Position numbers and translations under genes: made by a program. A DNA stretch of 22,175 bases from Patescibacteria group bacterium (GTDB taxonomy: Bacteria; Patescibacteriota; JABMPQ01; JAHIRA01). The notes beneath the pieces are model-generated. The model was not told the DNA's origin, made no database searches, and was given only the letters and a program-made list of their open reading frames with translations. The DNA is taken from positions 1-22,175 of the forward strand of contig JAHIRA010000143.1 of NCBI GenBank assembly GCA_018818905.1, written 5' to 3'. Shown here piece after piece: positions 15,369-22,175 of this stretch (its first letter is position 1; every line of letters starts with the position of its first letter).

Positions 15369-16465
15369 TTTATGGATTGATTTACAAACTTAATATCATC
15401 TTCATACATTTGAATGGTAGCTCCGTTATTTCTGATTTCGTCAGAAATCACTTCATGCGTAAAAACAGGAACACTAGCAAGGCTAGTCTCTTGAACAAGT
15501 GTTTTTAGATTTTGCGCATACTGAGCTTTCTTTTCTTCTGGAATAGTACTTAAAGATAGATGAGTGTCCTCATCATCTGCTAGGGCTATTTTAACAGATT
15601 TAATATCTCTTGACCAATATGGAATTTTCTTGAGAACTTGTTGCCACAAACGTAGCGGGGTGCGCTTATCCTGATAGGCTTCATTATAGCTTAAATGAGC
15701 GTGAGTTATGCGAAGACCAAGCTCCTTAATAAAATCGTCAATGAAGACAAAATTGTTCTTGGCTTTGGTAGCCTTGGCCAGACAATTGGCATGACCCCAG
15801 TCAAAAGTAACTTTTAGATGTGGCGATTTGAAGGTATCAACAATGTTTACTATTTCTCTGGGTGAAACGCCCAAGTAAACTCTTTCCGGCTTCCAAAAAA
15901 TGTTTTCTAGAGTGAGGATAACCCCCTTTTTTTCTGCGTATGGAAGAACTTTTTCAAAACTTCTCTTGATATTCGAAAAACCCTCCTTTTTTTGGAAATG
16001 ACTATCGACAAAACCGGCATGGAAAACAATAAAAGGCTTCTGGCACCTAGAAATCTCTGAAGCTACGTCAATTTGGGACTTGAGTGATTTGACATTGGCT
16101 GGATCTGAGGAAGCCAGATTAAGGAAGACCGACCTGAGACTCTTGGGAAAAAGATCAAAACAGCCGTGGAAGGAAGGAACACTAAAACCACTTTTCTTGA
16201 AGAGCTCAACCGCTTCTTTCCTAACATTCCAATTGGCATCAAAAAAACCTCCGGTCCAAAGTCCAAGCTCTATATCAGTGAATCCTTTGTCTGAGAAGAG
16301 GTTTTGGTTTACTTTTTCGTGGAAGTTTTGTCTATTGAGAAACTGTGGCTTTTTGGCAATGAAGTTGAACAGCAGAGACCGAGGAGTAGAAAGTGCGGAA
16401 ATAAACTCTACTAAATGAATAGGCTGAGGTGAAAGAGATTCAACATGATTAGCTTCCGTTTTCAT
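15365..16465 (-). CDS. Xylose-isomerase-like TIM-barrel protein (sugar isomerase/AP endonuclease superfamily)
   Basis: A 366-residue protein from the ATG at 16463-16465. A TTG at 16501 would overlap the preceding gene by 53 nt and I rejected it. The barrel carries a plausible set of metal ligands in order: FHGCF (H100), FHAGF (H149), LTLENIF (E187), VTFDWGHAN (D222, H225) and ITHAHLSYNE (H255, H257). This fits the AP_endonuc_2/xylose isomerase-like fold, whose members isomerise sugars, epimerise, or cut abasic DNA. I cannot choose between these. No signal peptide or membrane segment. It overlaps the DUF4340 gene by 17 nt and the reductase by 4 nt. Possibly a sugar-phosphate or inositol-type enzyme of envelope metabolism. 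Confidence 0.75.
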   Translation of the reverse strand: MKTEANHVESLSPQPIHLVEFISALSTPRSLLFNFIAKKPQFLNRQNFHEKVNQNLFSDKGFTDIELGLWTGGFFDANWNVRKEAVELFKKSGFSVPSFHGCFDLFPKSLRSVFLNLASSDPANVKSLKSQIDVASEISRCQKPFIVFHAGFVDSHFQKKEGFSNIKRSFEKVLPYAEKKGVILTLENIFWKPERVYLGVSPREIVNIVDTFKSPHLKVTFDWGHANCLAKATKAKNNFVFIDDFIKELGLRITHAHLSYNEAYQDKRTPLRLWQQVLKKIPYWSRDIKSVKIALADDEDTHLSLSTIPEEKKAQYAQNLKTLVQETSLASVPVFTHEVISDEIRNNGATIQMYEDDIKFVNQSIK

Positions 16466-17003
16466 TGGATATTTTTTTGAAAGAGTCCTTGTCGGTTTCA
16501 AATTTGATATAGGTTGAGAGAGAAACTATGTAAACACTATTGTCATCGTTCTTTTTTAGATAAACCTCGGCTGCATCGATAGTTTTGTTACCAAATTCAA
16601 TGGCGTTTTCACCACCCTCATATCTAATATAAACCTTGGTTTGAGGTTTATCTAAGCCAAAATCTGACAGATTGTCTGACTCAAATTTGTCAGTTGCCTT
16701 CAGACCAGAAAGAGTATTGATCAGGGTTTGAACTTTGAGATTGTTGACGTCGAAGGCTGGATCTTCGAGCAATGTCCAGTTTTCACCCTCTTTTTTGAAA
16801 GTCATTTTGCCGCTAACATCTTCAATGGCAATTTCTTGTGCTTTGTCTTTATCAAACTCTAGAACCTGATGAACTTCTGATTGATCTTTGACTTCTTCTT
16901 CCTCTTCTTTGCTTTTCTTCTTGTTTTCCACCAAAAAAACGTAAAGTAATAGTCCGGCAAAAATTGCGACTAAAACTGCAATATAAACGTGCTTTTTATT
17001 CAT
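16449..17003 (-). CDS. DUF4340-type membrane-anchored protein
   Basis: A 184-residue protein with one N-terminal membrane helix (about 6-25) and a highly charged linker (KKKSKEEEEEVKDQ), followed by an extracytoplasmic domain. The core fits DUF4340: FDKDKAQEIAIED, FKKEGENWTLL, DVNNLKVQTLINTLSGLKATDKF, and SDFGLDKPQTKVYIRYEG. Proteins of this type are often encoded next to GldG-like ABC auxiliary proteins, as here: its ATG abuts the GldG-like stop (TAAATG). The likely role is an outer-face accessory subunit of that ABC system; substrate unknown. It is shorter than many family members, which carry repeated copies of the domain. Confidence 0.8.
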   Translation of the reverse strand: MNKKHVYIAVLVAIFAGLLLYVFLVENKKKSKEEEEEVKDQSEVHQVLEFDKDKAQEIAIEDVSGKMTFKKEGENWTLLEDPAFDVNNLKVQTLINTLSGLKATDKFESDNLSDFGLDKPQTKVYIRYEGGENAIEFGNKTIDAAEVYLKKNDDNSVYIVSLSTYIKFETDKDSFKKISNENGS

Positions 17004-18467
17004 TTATGTTTTCTTTCGTTTGCGTCTTTTTAGAAATACCCAGATACCAATAATAACCACAAGAAGAGGCATAAGAGCTGTTGTCAGAATCAGAACTAGC
17101 CATGACTGACTAGTGGTTAGAGTAACTTCTGGATTAGTTTTGTCTTTTGGGGAAATAGAAATCAAATCTTCTTGCGCCGTGAGCCAGTTAACTGTATTGA
17201 GGACCAAATCCTTATTGTATTGTCCTGGACCAGACATAGCCAAATAATCAACAACTAAATCAGAATCTCCCAAAACCGCCACTCTAGCCTTGTCTTGCTG
17301 GTCTGATTGACTGTTTTCGCCCTTAGTGTCGGTAGGATCAACTTCTTTGGCTAGAACCAAAACAGAAACAGGCCCCCTAATATCTTCTCCTTCGTTAAAC
17401 TGAATCGTTTCTTGACTAGCTTCTTTGGTGATAGTTTTTTCTAGCCAAGCCGTATCTTTGGTTTTGATAATTTCTGTCACGCTCCATTTCTCGGGAACAC
17501 TTTCGGCCTGAGACGCAGCTGAAGTTCCAATAACCAGAATGCCGGGGGTTTTTTCTGTAATTTGATGTGTTGTTAAATCATCAAGTGGCAAGGTGGCCAC
17601 ATCTTCAGCAACACTATTCTTGAGATCGACAACAATACCATCATTCCAGTTGATGCCCACTTCCCCAAGGAGATCAGTAACTCCAATATCATTACCAGAT
17701 TCGAGACGAGGATCAAGAAGAGCAAAAAACTTCCCTTGTCGCTGATGGATATATTTTCTCAGGACTTCCTTTTCTTGATCTGTCAGGGCCACTTTAGGCC
17801 CAGCCATAATAACAAGATCAGCATCTTCTGGAATATCTTGCACAGTTTGGAGATTGATAGTATCGATTTCGTAAATCTGATTCTCTAGAGCTTGTTTGAG
17901 GACACTATAAGAAGTGCTTGGATCTGATCCTTCTATCTCTTTTTCTCCATGACCGGATATGAAATATATTTTTTTCTTTTCGCCTTTGATAAGTCTAATA
18001 AGGCCACTGGTAATTTCTGTTTCAGTCGCAGCGTCTATCTCTTCATTGAGATCTCCCTTTTTTATAATAATGACCGGATAGGCTGTCACACCGTAACTAA
18101 TGGCTTCAGTTCTTTTTCGCTTGGGGTCTAGGACTTTGTAGCTTACTTTGGCATTCTGAGCTTGGTATTCTTTGGCCAGATCCTCAAATTCTTGAGATCC
18201 AGCAGAACCGGTATCATAAAAACCAATAAGCTCAATATCCTCGTCAACGTCTTTGATTATTTTTTTGCTTTGATCCGACAATGAATATTGTTTGTTTTTG
18301 GTAAGGTCGATGCGGGTGATTCTTTTTTGGGCAATGAAGTTCACCAGAATTAGTATTCCCAAAAGCAGAACAATAAGCAAAAAAGTATTGAGACTATATT
18401 TGGTAGATCTTTTGTCAAAGAAATTCTTGAATAAATCCTTTTTCTCTTGTGGTTTTTTTACTTCCAT
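17004..18467 (-). CDS. GldG-like ABC auxiliary membrane protein
   Basis: A 487-residue protein with a membrane helix at about 28-47, a large extracytoplasmic region and a second helix at about 455-477 followed by a basic tail (KRRKRKK). The start of the outer domain, ITRIDLTKNKQYSLSDQSKKI (about 50-70), is the GldG hallmark. The middle carries IYFISGHGEKEIEG, ADLVIMAGPK and an alpha/beta ABC_transp_aux domain (KFFALLDPRLESGND, VAVLGDSDLV). In Bacteroidetes GldA/F/G is linked to gliding; in bacteria without gliding these sets are ABC systems of unknown substrate. It overlaps the permease gene by 10 nt. Confident in family, not in role. Confidence 0.88.
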   Translation of the reverse strand: MEVKKPQEKKDLFKNFFDKRSTKYSLNTFLLIVLLLGILILVNFIAQKRITRIDLTKNKQYSLSDQSKKIIKDVDEDIELIGFYDTGSAGSQEFEDLAKEYQAQNAKVSYKVLDPKRKRTEAISYGVTAYPVIIIKKGDLNEEIDAATETEITSGLIRLIKGEKKKIYFISGHGEKEIEGSDPSTSYSVLKQALENQIYEIDTINLQTVQDIPEDADLVIMAGPKVALTDQEKEVLRKYIHQRQGKFFALLDPRLESGNDIGVTDLLGEVGINWNDGIVVDLKNSVAEDVATLPLDDLTTHQITEKTPGILVIGTSAASQAESVPEKWSVTEIIKTKDTAWLEKTITKEASQETIQFNEGEDIRGPVSVLVLAKEVDPTDTKGENSQSDQQDKARVAVLGDSDLVVDYLAMSGPGQYNKDLVLNTVNWLTAQEDLISISPKDKTNPEVTLTTSQSWLVLILTTALMPLLVVIIGIWVFLKRRKRKKT

Positions 18468-19168
18468 TTTCTTACTTCAATTGACTTAATAGTGACAAAA
18501 AGCATAAACCCAGTTACTGAAAGATAGTAAATAATAGACCTGAAATCAATTATCCCGCGGAAAAAATCATCAATTTTGGTGGCAAAGGAAAGATAATTGA
18601 AAATACTGTCAGAAGAAATACCGAGAATACCAGATAGCCAGCCTATTACCCATAGAAACAGAATAAGACTAAATCCCAGGACTCCAGCTATTATCTGGTT
18701 TTCTGTCAAAGTTGAGGCAAACAGACCAATAGAAATGAAGGCCGCCCCCAAGAGCAAAAAGCCCAAATAACCTGTCCAAATAGCTCCCATGTCAGGGTTG
18801 CCATATTTGGTGAGTATTAAAACATAAGGCAAGGTTGATGCCAGCATCACAAAGAAAAAAGAAAAAGCGGCCAGGAATTTACCCAGCACAACCTCTGAAT
18901 CACGAACCGGCTTGGTCATTAACATCTCTAAGGTACCCGCTTTTCTTTCTTCAGCAAAGAGCTTCATGGTGATAAGTGGCATGAAGAAAAGCAGAGTGAT
19001 AATAAGATTGTAGAAAGTTGGCCTTAGAGTAGCTTGCTGCGTGTTAATCAAATATGTCGCGAAGAAAAAACCAGCAATAAGAAGAAAGAGAGTAAAAACA
19101 ACATACGCAATAGGTGATAAGAAGTATGTTTTGAGCTCCTTTTTGGTGATGGCAAAAATATTATTCAT
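18458..19168 (-). CDS. ABC-2 type permease, GldF-like
   Basis: A 236-residue membrane protein with about six hydrophobic helices. An amphipathic N-terminus MNNIFAITKKELKTYFLSP leads into the first helix, and FAEERKAGTLEMLMTKPVRDSEVVLGKF (about 71-98) is the cytoplasmic loop signature of GldF/NosY-type permeases. The start is the ATG at 19166-19168, overlapping the ATPase stop by 8 nt; the upstream in-frame TTG at 19204 was rejected. It forms the channel partner of the ATPase encoded just upstream and of the GldG-like subunit downstream. Confidence 0.9.
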   Translation of the reverse strand: MNNIFAITKKELKTYFLSPIAYVVFTLFLLIAGFFFATYLINTQQATLRPTFYNLIITLLFFMPLITMKLFAEERKAGTLEMLMTKPVRDSEVVLGKFLAAFSFFFVMLASTLPYVLILTKYGNPDMGAIWTGYLGFLLLGAAFISIGLFASTLTENQIIAGVLGFSLILFLWVIGWLSGILGISSDSIFNYLSFATKIDDFFRGIIDFRSIIYYLSVTGFMLFVTIKSIEVRKWK

Positions 19169-20099
19169 TGTTTTTGCCGGTAAGTTTGACAAATATTTCT
19201 TCAAGGCCCATCTTTTCTTGACTTATTTCAAGAAGGCCCCATCCGTTTCTAACAATAGCTGAGGCGATGATTTCACGAGAATCACTCTTACCTTTTGATT
19301 TGACTTCAAGTTGAACCTTGCCTTCGGTCTGGTTCTTGATGTTTACTTCTTTTATGTTCTCTAGTCCAGAAAGACAGTTTTTGACTTGCTCAGCATTGCC
19401 TTTTACGGTTATATTGACAATCATACCGCCCGAAAACTTGGAGGTCAGGTTTTCTGGAGTATCTATAGCCACGGTTTTACCTTCGTTGATAATAATAACC
19501 TTGTCGCAAACAGCACTGACTTCCTGCAAGATATGAGTGCTAAGAATAATAGTCTTCTCTCTGCCAAGGTTTTTGATGAGTTTTCTGATTTGAATAATCT
19601 GTTTGGGATCAAGACCTATAGTTGGTTCATCAAGGATAAGCACGTCAGGGTTACCTAGTAGCGCCTGGGCAATGCCGACTCTTTGACGATACCCCTTGGA
19701 GAGCGTTTTGATAATTTTATTTTTGACGTCTTCAAGATCACACTTATCAAGTGATCTGGAAACGTCTTCTTGTCTTTTTTCTCTAGGGACTTTCTTGAGC
19801 TCGGCTATAAAATTTAGGAACTCCAGGATAGACATTTCCGGATAAAGAGGAGTTGTTTCTGGTAGATAACCAATCTTTTCCCTTATTTTAAGCGAATCCT
19901 TGAAAACATCCAGACCATCAATTGTGGCCTGACCAGAGGTCATAGGCAGGAAACCGGTCAAAATCCGCATGGTTGTGGTCTTTCCTGCGCCATTGGGGCC
20001 CAAAAAGCCAACAACCTCTCCCTTAGCAACCTCAAAAGAAACGTCTTGAAGCGCTTTGCTGTTCTGATATTTTTTTGTCAGATTTTTGACTTTGATCAT
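19161..20099 (-). CDS. ABC transporter ATP-binding protein, GldA-like
   Basis: A 312-residue nucleotide-binding subunit. Walker A GPNGAGKTT (34-42), Q-loop region around YLPETTPLYPEMS (78-90), ABC signature LSKGYRQR (133-140), Walker B VLILDEP (153-159) followed by TIGLDP, and switch histidine in LSTHI. A C-terminal domain of some 90 residues follows (MIVNITVKGNAEQVK onwards), as in ABC-2 exporter ATPases. It hydrolyses ATP on the cytoplasmic face for the GldF/GldG-like membrane parts. It is the first gene of the eight-gene unit; a TTGACA-containing promoter lies just upstream with hardly any leader. Confidence 0.94.
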   Translation of the reverse strand: MIKVKNLTKKYQNSKALQDVSFEVAKGEVVGFLGPNGAGKTTTMRILTGFLPMTSGQATIDGLDVFKDSLKIREKIGYLPETTPLYPEMSILEFLNFIAELKKVPREKRQEDVSRSLDKCDLEDVKNKIIKTLSKGYRQRVGIAQALLGNPDVLILDEPTIGLDPKQIIQIRKLIKNLGREKTIILSTHILQEVSAVCDKVIIINEGKTVAIDTPENLTSKFSGGMIVNITVKGNAEQVKNCLSGLENIKEVNIKNQTEGKVQLEVKSKGKSDSREIIASAIVRNGWGLLEISQEKMGLEEIFVKLTGKNNE

Positions 20100-20107
20100 C
20101 TTATATC

Positions 20108-20136
20108 AAGGTAGAATACTGGAGCCAGAGTGTCAA
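20108..20136 (-). promoter_or_regulatory. Candidate promoter of the GldA-like to carboxypeptidase unit
   Basis: A perfect minus-strand -35 TTGACA (20136-20131) is followed after 17 nt by TACCTT (20113-20108), a poor -10 with 3 of 6 matches. The expected start would be 0-2 nt before the ATG at 20099, again a nearly leaderless transcript. The -10 is the weak point. Confidence 0.4.
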
Positions 20137-20137
20137 G

Positions 20138-20165
20138 TTGAAGTGTTAATAATTTTGTCTAGAAT
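20138..20165 (+). promoter_or_regulatory. Possible distal promoter of cutA
   Basis: Plus strand TTGAAG (20138-20143), 16-nt spacer, TAGAAT (20160-20165). It would give a leader of about 100 nt to the cutA ATG at 20272. Weak; an alternative lies closer to the gene. Confidence 0.25.
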
Positions 20166-20220
20166 AGATTTTTTTGCTATGATTAAGGTGTAATGATAAG
20201 CAAATCTTGATATTAATAGT

Positions 20221-20250
20221 TTGCCCGAGGATATTGCTCCCCAATATAAA
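20221..20250 (+). promoter_or_regulatory. Possible proximal promoter of cutA
   Basis: Plus strand TTGCCC (20221-20226), 18-nt spacer, TATAAA (20245-20250; 5 of 6). The start would lie near 20257, leaving about 15 nt before the ATG at 20272. The 172-nt gap 20100-20271 otherwise shows no gene, RNA or repeat. Confidence 0.3.
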
Positions 20251-20271
20251 AGTAGTTCTAAAATTCCTAAC

Positions 20272-20574
20272 ATGATCATTATTTACGTCACTTTCTCAAA
20301 TCACGATGAAGCCAGACGAGTATGTCAGCATCTTTTGGAAAAAAAGCTAATCGCTTGTGCGAACTTCTTCCCTGTTGAGAGCATGTTCAACGTGAAAGGA
20401 AAAACCCAAAAAGAAGTTGAGATTGCCGCCTATCTAAAAACAAAAAATGAGTACTGGCAAGAAGCGAAGAAAGAAATAGAAAAGGAACATAGTTATAGTG
20501 TTCCTTGTGTGCTGAAAATTGATGCAGAATGTAGTTTGAAATATGATGAGTGGTTGGAAGAAGAATTGGATTAG
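20272..20574 (+). CDS. cutA: CutA1-family divalent-ion tolerance protein
   Basis: A 100-residue protein of the CutA1 family, small trimers with a ferredoxin-like fold, linked to copper tolerance in E. coli though the general function is unsettled. Seen: MIIIYVTFSNHDEARRV, KKLIACANFFPVESMF (about 25-39), VEIAAYLKTK (about 49-58) and HSYSVPCVLKID (73-84), corresponding to the usual HPYExP segment, then a near-terminal tryptophan (YDEWLEEEL). The start is the ATG at 20272; an in-frame TTG at 20221 would add 17 residues that do not fit the family. It is divergent from the ABC unit and convergent with the C39-like gene, with only 10 nt between the stops. No Shine-Dalgarno is visible. Confidence 0.9.
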   Translation: MIIIYVTFSNHDEARRVCQHLLEKKLIACANFFPVESMFNVKGKTQKEVEIAAYLKTKNEYWQEAKKEIEKEHSYSVPCVLKIDAECSLKYDEWLEEELD

Positions 20575-20584
20575 AGAATGAAAA

Positions 20585-21442
20585 TTATTTCTTGATCACC
20601 ATCATTACTTTCCTCCCCTCTTTAACTTTTCCCCCATTCCAATCATGGTTAGCTTCCATGATTTTTTTGTGTGTATATTGAAAATTTGATCCGTTTCTTG
20701 TTCCGGGATCATTGGTTATAAAAACATTATCCGTATAGCCCTTAATGACCATCATGTGATAAAGAGGTCCGGGTGGAGTAAAATTTGGGTTGCCCAGTTG
20801 ACGTCCCGCGAAGGGCATGAGCACAGGGTTGCCCTGGGCAATTTCTTTTTTGATATCCATTTCGTTAAAATCATAGCGCACTTCAACCTGAAGGCCAAAG
20901 TATTTTCTAATCACTTCGGCTGTTTCATCAGCAGTAGTGTCAATAGCGTAGCCATTTTCTTTTTCAAAATTAATTAGCTCCACTATTTCTTGGTTGGCCG
21001 AATCAGGATTGAAGCCTCCCCGACCTTGAAGGAAGTGAGCGGCCATAATTGAAGAAGCTTCTTCACAAGCTTCCTGATAAGGTAGATCCCAATTGGCCTG
21101 CGGAGCCTGAGCAGTAAAAGGAATGTCTAGATTCATACTTGGTGGCAGGTTTAGCTCGGCCTTCTTGGCTTCAACTTTATTCTTGAAAGAAGCTGCCTCA
21201 TTTTTCATTTCACTTCTGTCTTTCTGTTTTGATATCTCTTCTGAGGCCTCGTCTTTGGCATCGACATTGGCAATTAGCGAGGCTTCTATCTTGTCTCTTG
21301 AAACAGGCTCAGGAAGCTCCTCTTTGGGTCTAGTAATTTCAAAATAGCCATTCTTAATTGAAGTTCCAAAAAAACCAGCACCAATTAAGGAGAGTCCAAG
21401 AATTAATCCAATTATCGTGATTAGTCTCTGTTTGCCAACCAC
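20585..21442 (-). CDS. Membrane-anchored C39-like cysteine peptidase
   Basis: A 285-residue protein with an N-terminal membrane helix (about 7-27), a charged, probably helical linker (about 40-97, rich in Glu and Lys) and a C39-like (peptidase_C39_2) domain on the outer face. Catalytic candidates: C126 in YQEACEEAS with Q112 upstream as oxyanion residue, H229 in PLYHMMVIKGY and D245 in ITNDPGTRNG. Bacteriocin-processing C39 domains use the same Cys-His-Asp order, but here there is no ABC transporter fusion, so it is a free-standing envelope protease or peptidoglycan/peptide hydrolase of unknown target. The start is GTG at 21442, overlapping the murJ 3' end by 22 nt. No other usable start lies before the membrane helix. 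Confidence 0.82.
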   Translation of the reverse strand: MVGKQRLITIIGLILGLSLIGAGFFGTSIKNGYFEITRPKEELPEPVSRDKIEASLIANVDAKDEASEEISKQKDRSEMKNEAASFKNKVEAKKAELNLPPSMNLDIPFTAQAPQANWDLPYQEACEEASSIMAAHFLQGRGGFNPDSANQEIVELINFEKENGYAIDTTADETAEVIRKYFGLQVEVRYDFNEMDIKKEIAQGNPVLMPFAGRQLGNPNFTPPGPLYHMMVIKGYTDNVFITNDPGTRNGSNFQYTHKKIMEANHDWNGGKVKEGRKVMMVIKK

Positions 21443-22175
21443 CTTCTTGCTTTAGTTATTAAAAAGTCAAGCTCATTAACCTTCATGAGATAGGCCAAGA
21501 TCAGATAGGAAAACCCTCCGATCAAGCCAACAGCAAGAAGACCAATGAGCTGACTCGTTATTCTATCATGGGTTGGAAAGAATTTCAAGACAAGACTCAT
21601 GGCCAAACCCATAACAATTGTCATGGTCAGTATTTTGGCTGCATCAATAGTGATTCTTTTGAAATTAATGCCTTTGACTTTTATTTTTGTAAACAGCAAC
21701 AACAGAAGAGACTGAAAGATCACCGCTAGTAAGAAAGCCAATGATAAACCTCGAACCGCCATAAACTTGATAAGGAAATAGCAAGCAGAAATATTGATGG
21801 CCATAGCCCCAAGTGAAATTGCAACTGGCAGATGAGTGTTTTTTCTAGCATAGAAGGTCCTATTTAGAAGATGGTTGAGACTCTCGAAAGGGATGGCTAG
21901 AGAGAAAATCATCAACACGCCCGCGGTCAAAAGAATGGCCTGTTCATCAAATTTTCCTGTGCCAAGGAAGAGAGAAATAATTCTTTTGCTCAGAAGGGCC
22001 ATGAAAGCGGCGGCAGGCATAACAAAGAAAAGAATACGTCTAAAAGTAGTTTCAAAATTTTTGGAAAACTCCTGATTTTTTTTGAGAGAAAAATCAGAGG
22101 CCAAAAAAGGAAAAACCGCTGTAGCCAACGAGATTCCAATAAGACTAACTGGCAAGCTTTGGAAATTTCTGGCTA
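21421..22175 (-). CDS. murJ: Lipid II flippase MurJ/MviN (N-terminus cut by window edge)
   Basis: The C-terminal half of a MATE-like polytopic flippase that moves lipid II to the outer face. The frame is open to the right edge, the first visible residues being ARNFQSLPVSLIGISLATAV, the MviN family segment usually written as NLP-x4-GVSIATVLFP. Further family marks are LLNRTFYARKNTHLPV (about residues 100-115 of the visible part) and several hydrophobic helices. About 251 residues are visible of an expected 500-550. The apparent start at 22155 is an internal TTG and not the real start. It overlaps the C39-like gene by 22 nt. It completes the lipid II route otherwise encoded at 3222-13207. Confidence 0.9.
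   Translation of the reverse strand, partial: ARNFQSLPVSLIGISLATAVFPFLASDFSLKKNQEFSKNFETTFRRILFFVMPAAAFMALLSKRIISLFLGTGKFDEQAILLTAGVLMIFSLAIPFESLNHLLNRTFYARKNTHLPVAISLGAMAINISACYFLIKFMAVRGLSLAFLLAVIFQSLLLLLFTKIKVKGINFKRITIDAAKILTMTIVMGLAMSLVLKFFPTHDRITSQLIGLLAVGLIGGFSYLILAYLMKVNELDFLITKARRWLANRD

Noticed and set aside
16466..16501. TTG start for the TIM-barrel gene
   Set aside because: It would overlap the DUF4340 gene by 53 nt; the ATG at 16465 keeps the whole domain.
19169..19204. TTG start for the GldF-like permease
   Set aside because: The ATG at 19168 gives a typical permease N-terminus and a short overlap with the ATPase gene.
20221..20271. TTG start for cutA
   Set aside because: CutA proteins begin within a few residues of the first strand, matching the ATG at 20272; the region is more likely promoter DNA.

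Overview
The window reads as a chromosomal segment of a small-genome bacterium of the candidate phyla radiation (Patescibacteria, probably a Parcubacteria- or Microgenomates-like lineage). This is an inference. The supports are tight packing with 3-17 nt overlaps, few Shine-Dalgarno sequences, AT-rich DNA, divergent but recognisable cell-wall enzymes, a short single-domain HPF, a C39-type envelope peptidase, and standard use of UGA as stop. UGA as stop argues against the Absconditabacteria/Gracilibacteria code. No rRNA, tRNA, CRISPR array, insertion sequence or phage gene was seen.

Layout. 1-2657 (minus): hpf then secA (secA runs off the left edge), driven by a good sigma70-type promoter. 2744-3223 (plus): a stand-alone receiver-domain response regulator with its own promoter, strong Shine-Dalgarno and terminator, divergent from hpf-secA. 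3222-4130 (minus): murB. 4219-4620 (plus): a small coiled-coil protein. 4676-13207 (minus): a reshuffled dcw (division and cell wall) cluster, transcribed mraY, murI, D-aminoacylase-like gene, murD, ftsW, murG, murC, from a promoter at 13217-13245 to a shared terminator at 4627-4665. 13308-20099 (minus): a head-to-tail eight-gene run encoding a GldA/GldF/GldG-like ABC system, a DUF4340 protein, a xylose-isomerase-like TIM barrel, a thioredoxin-reductase-like flavoprotein, a small 4Fe-4S ferredoxin and a D,D-carboxypeptidase. 20272-20574 (plus): cutA. 20585-22175 (minus): a C39-like peptidase behind the lipid II flippase murJ, which runs off the right edge.

How it fits together. MurB/C/D, MraY, MurG, MurI, MurJ and FtsW cover D-Glu supply, part of the UDP-MurNAc-peptide route, lipid I and II formation, flipping and glycan polymerisation; the carboxypeptidase trims finished stems. 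murA, murE, murF, ddl, ftsI and ftsQAZ are not in the window. SecA exports envelope proteins such as the carboxypeptidase. The eight-gene run links an envelope ABC system to a redox pair.

Most worth a second look: the D-aminoacylase-like protein between murI and murD, which has lost several active-site residues of the classical enzyme; the flavin disulfide reductase that lacks the NADPH-binding HRRxxxR motif and is followed directly by a Thermotoga-like ferredoxin; lineage-style substitutions at key positions of MurG and MurI; and promoters that would give almost leaderless mRNAs.
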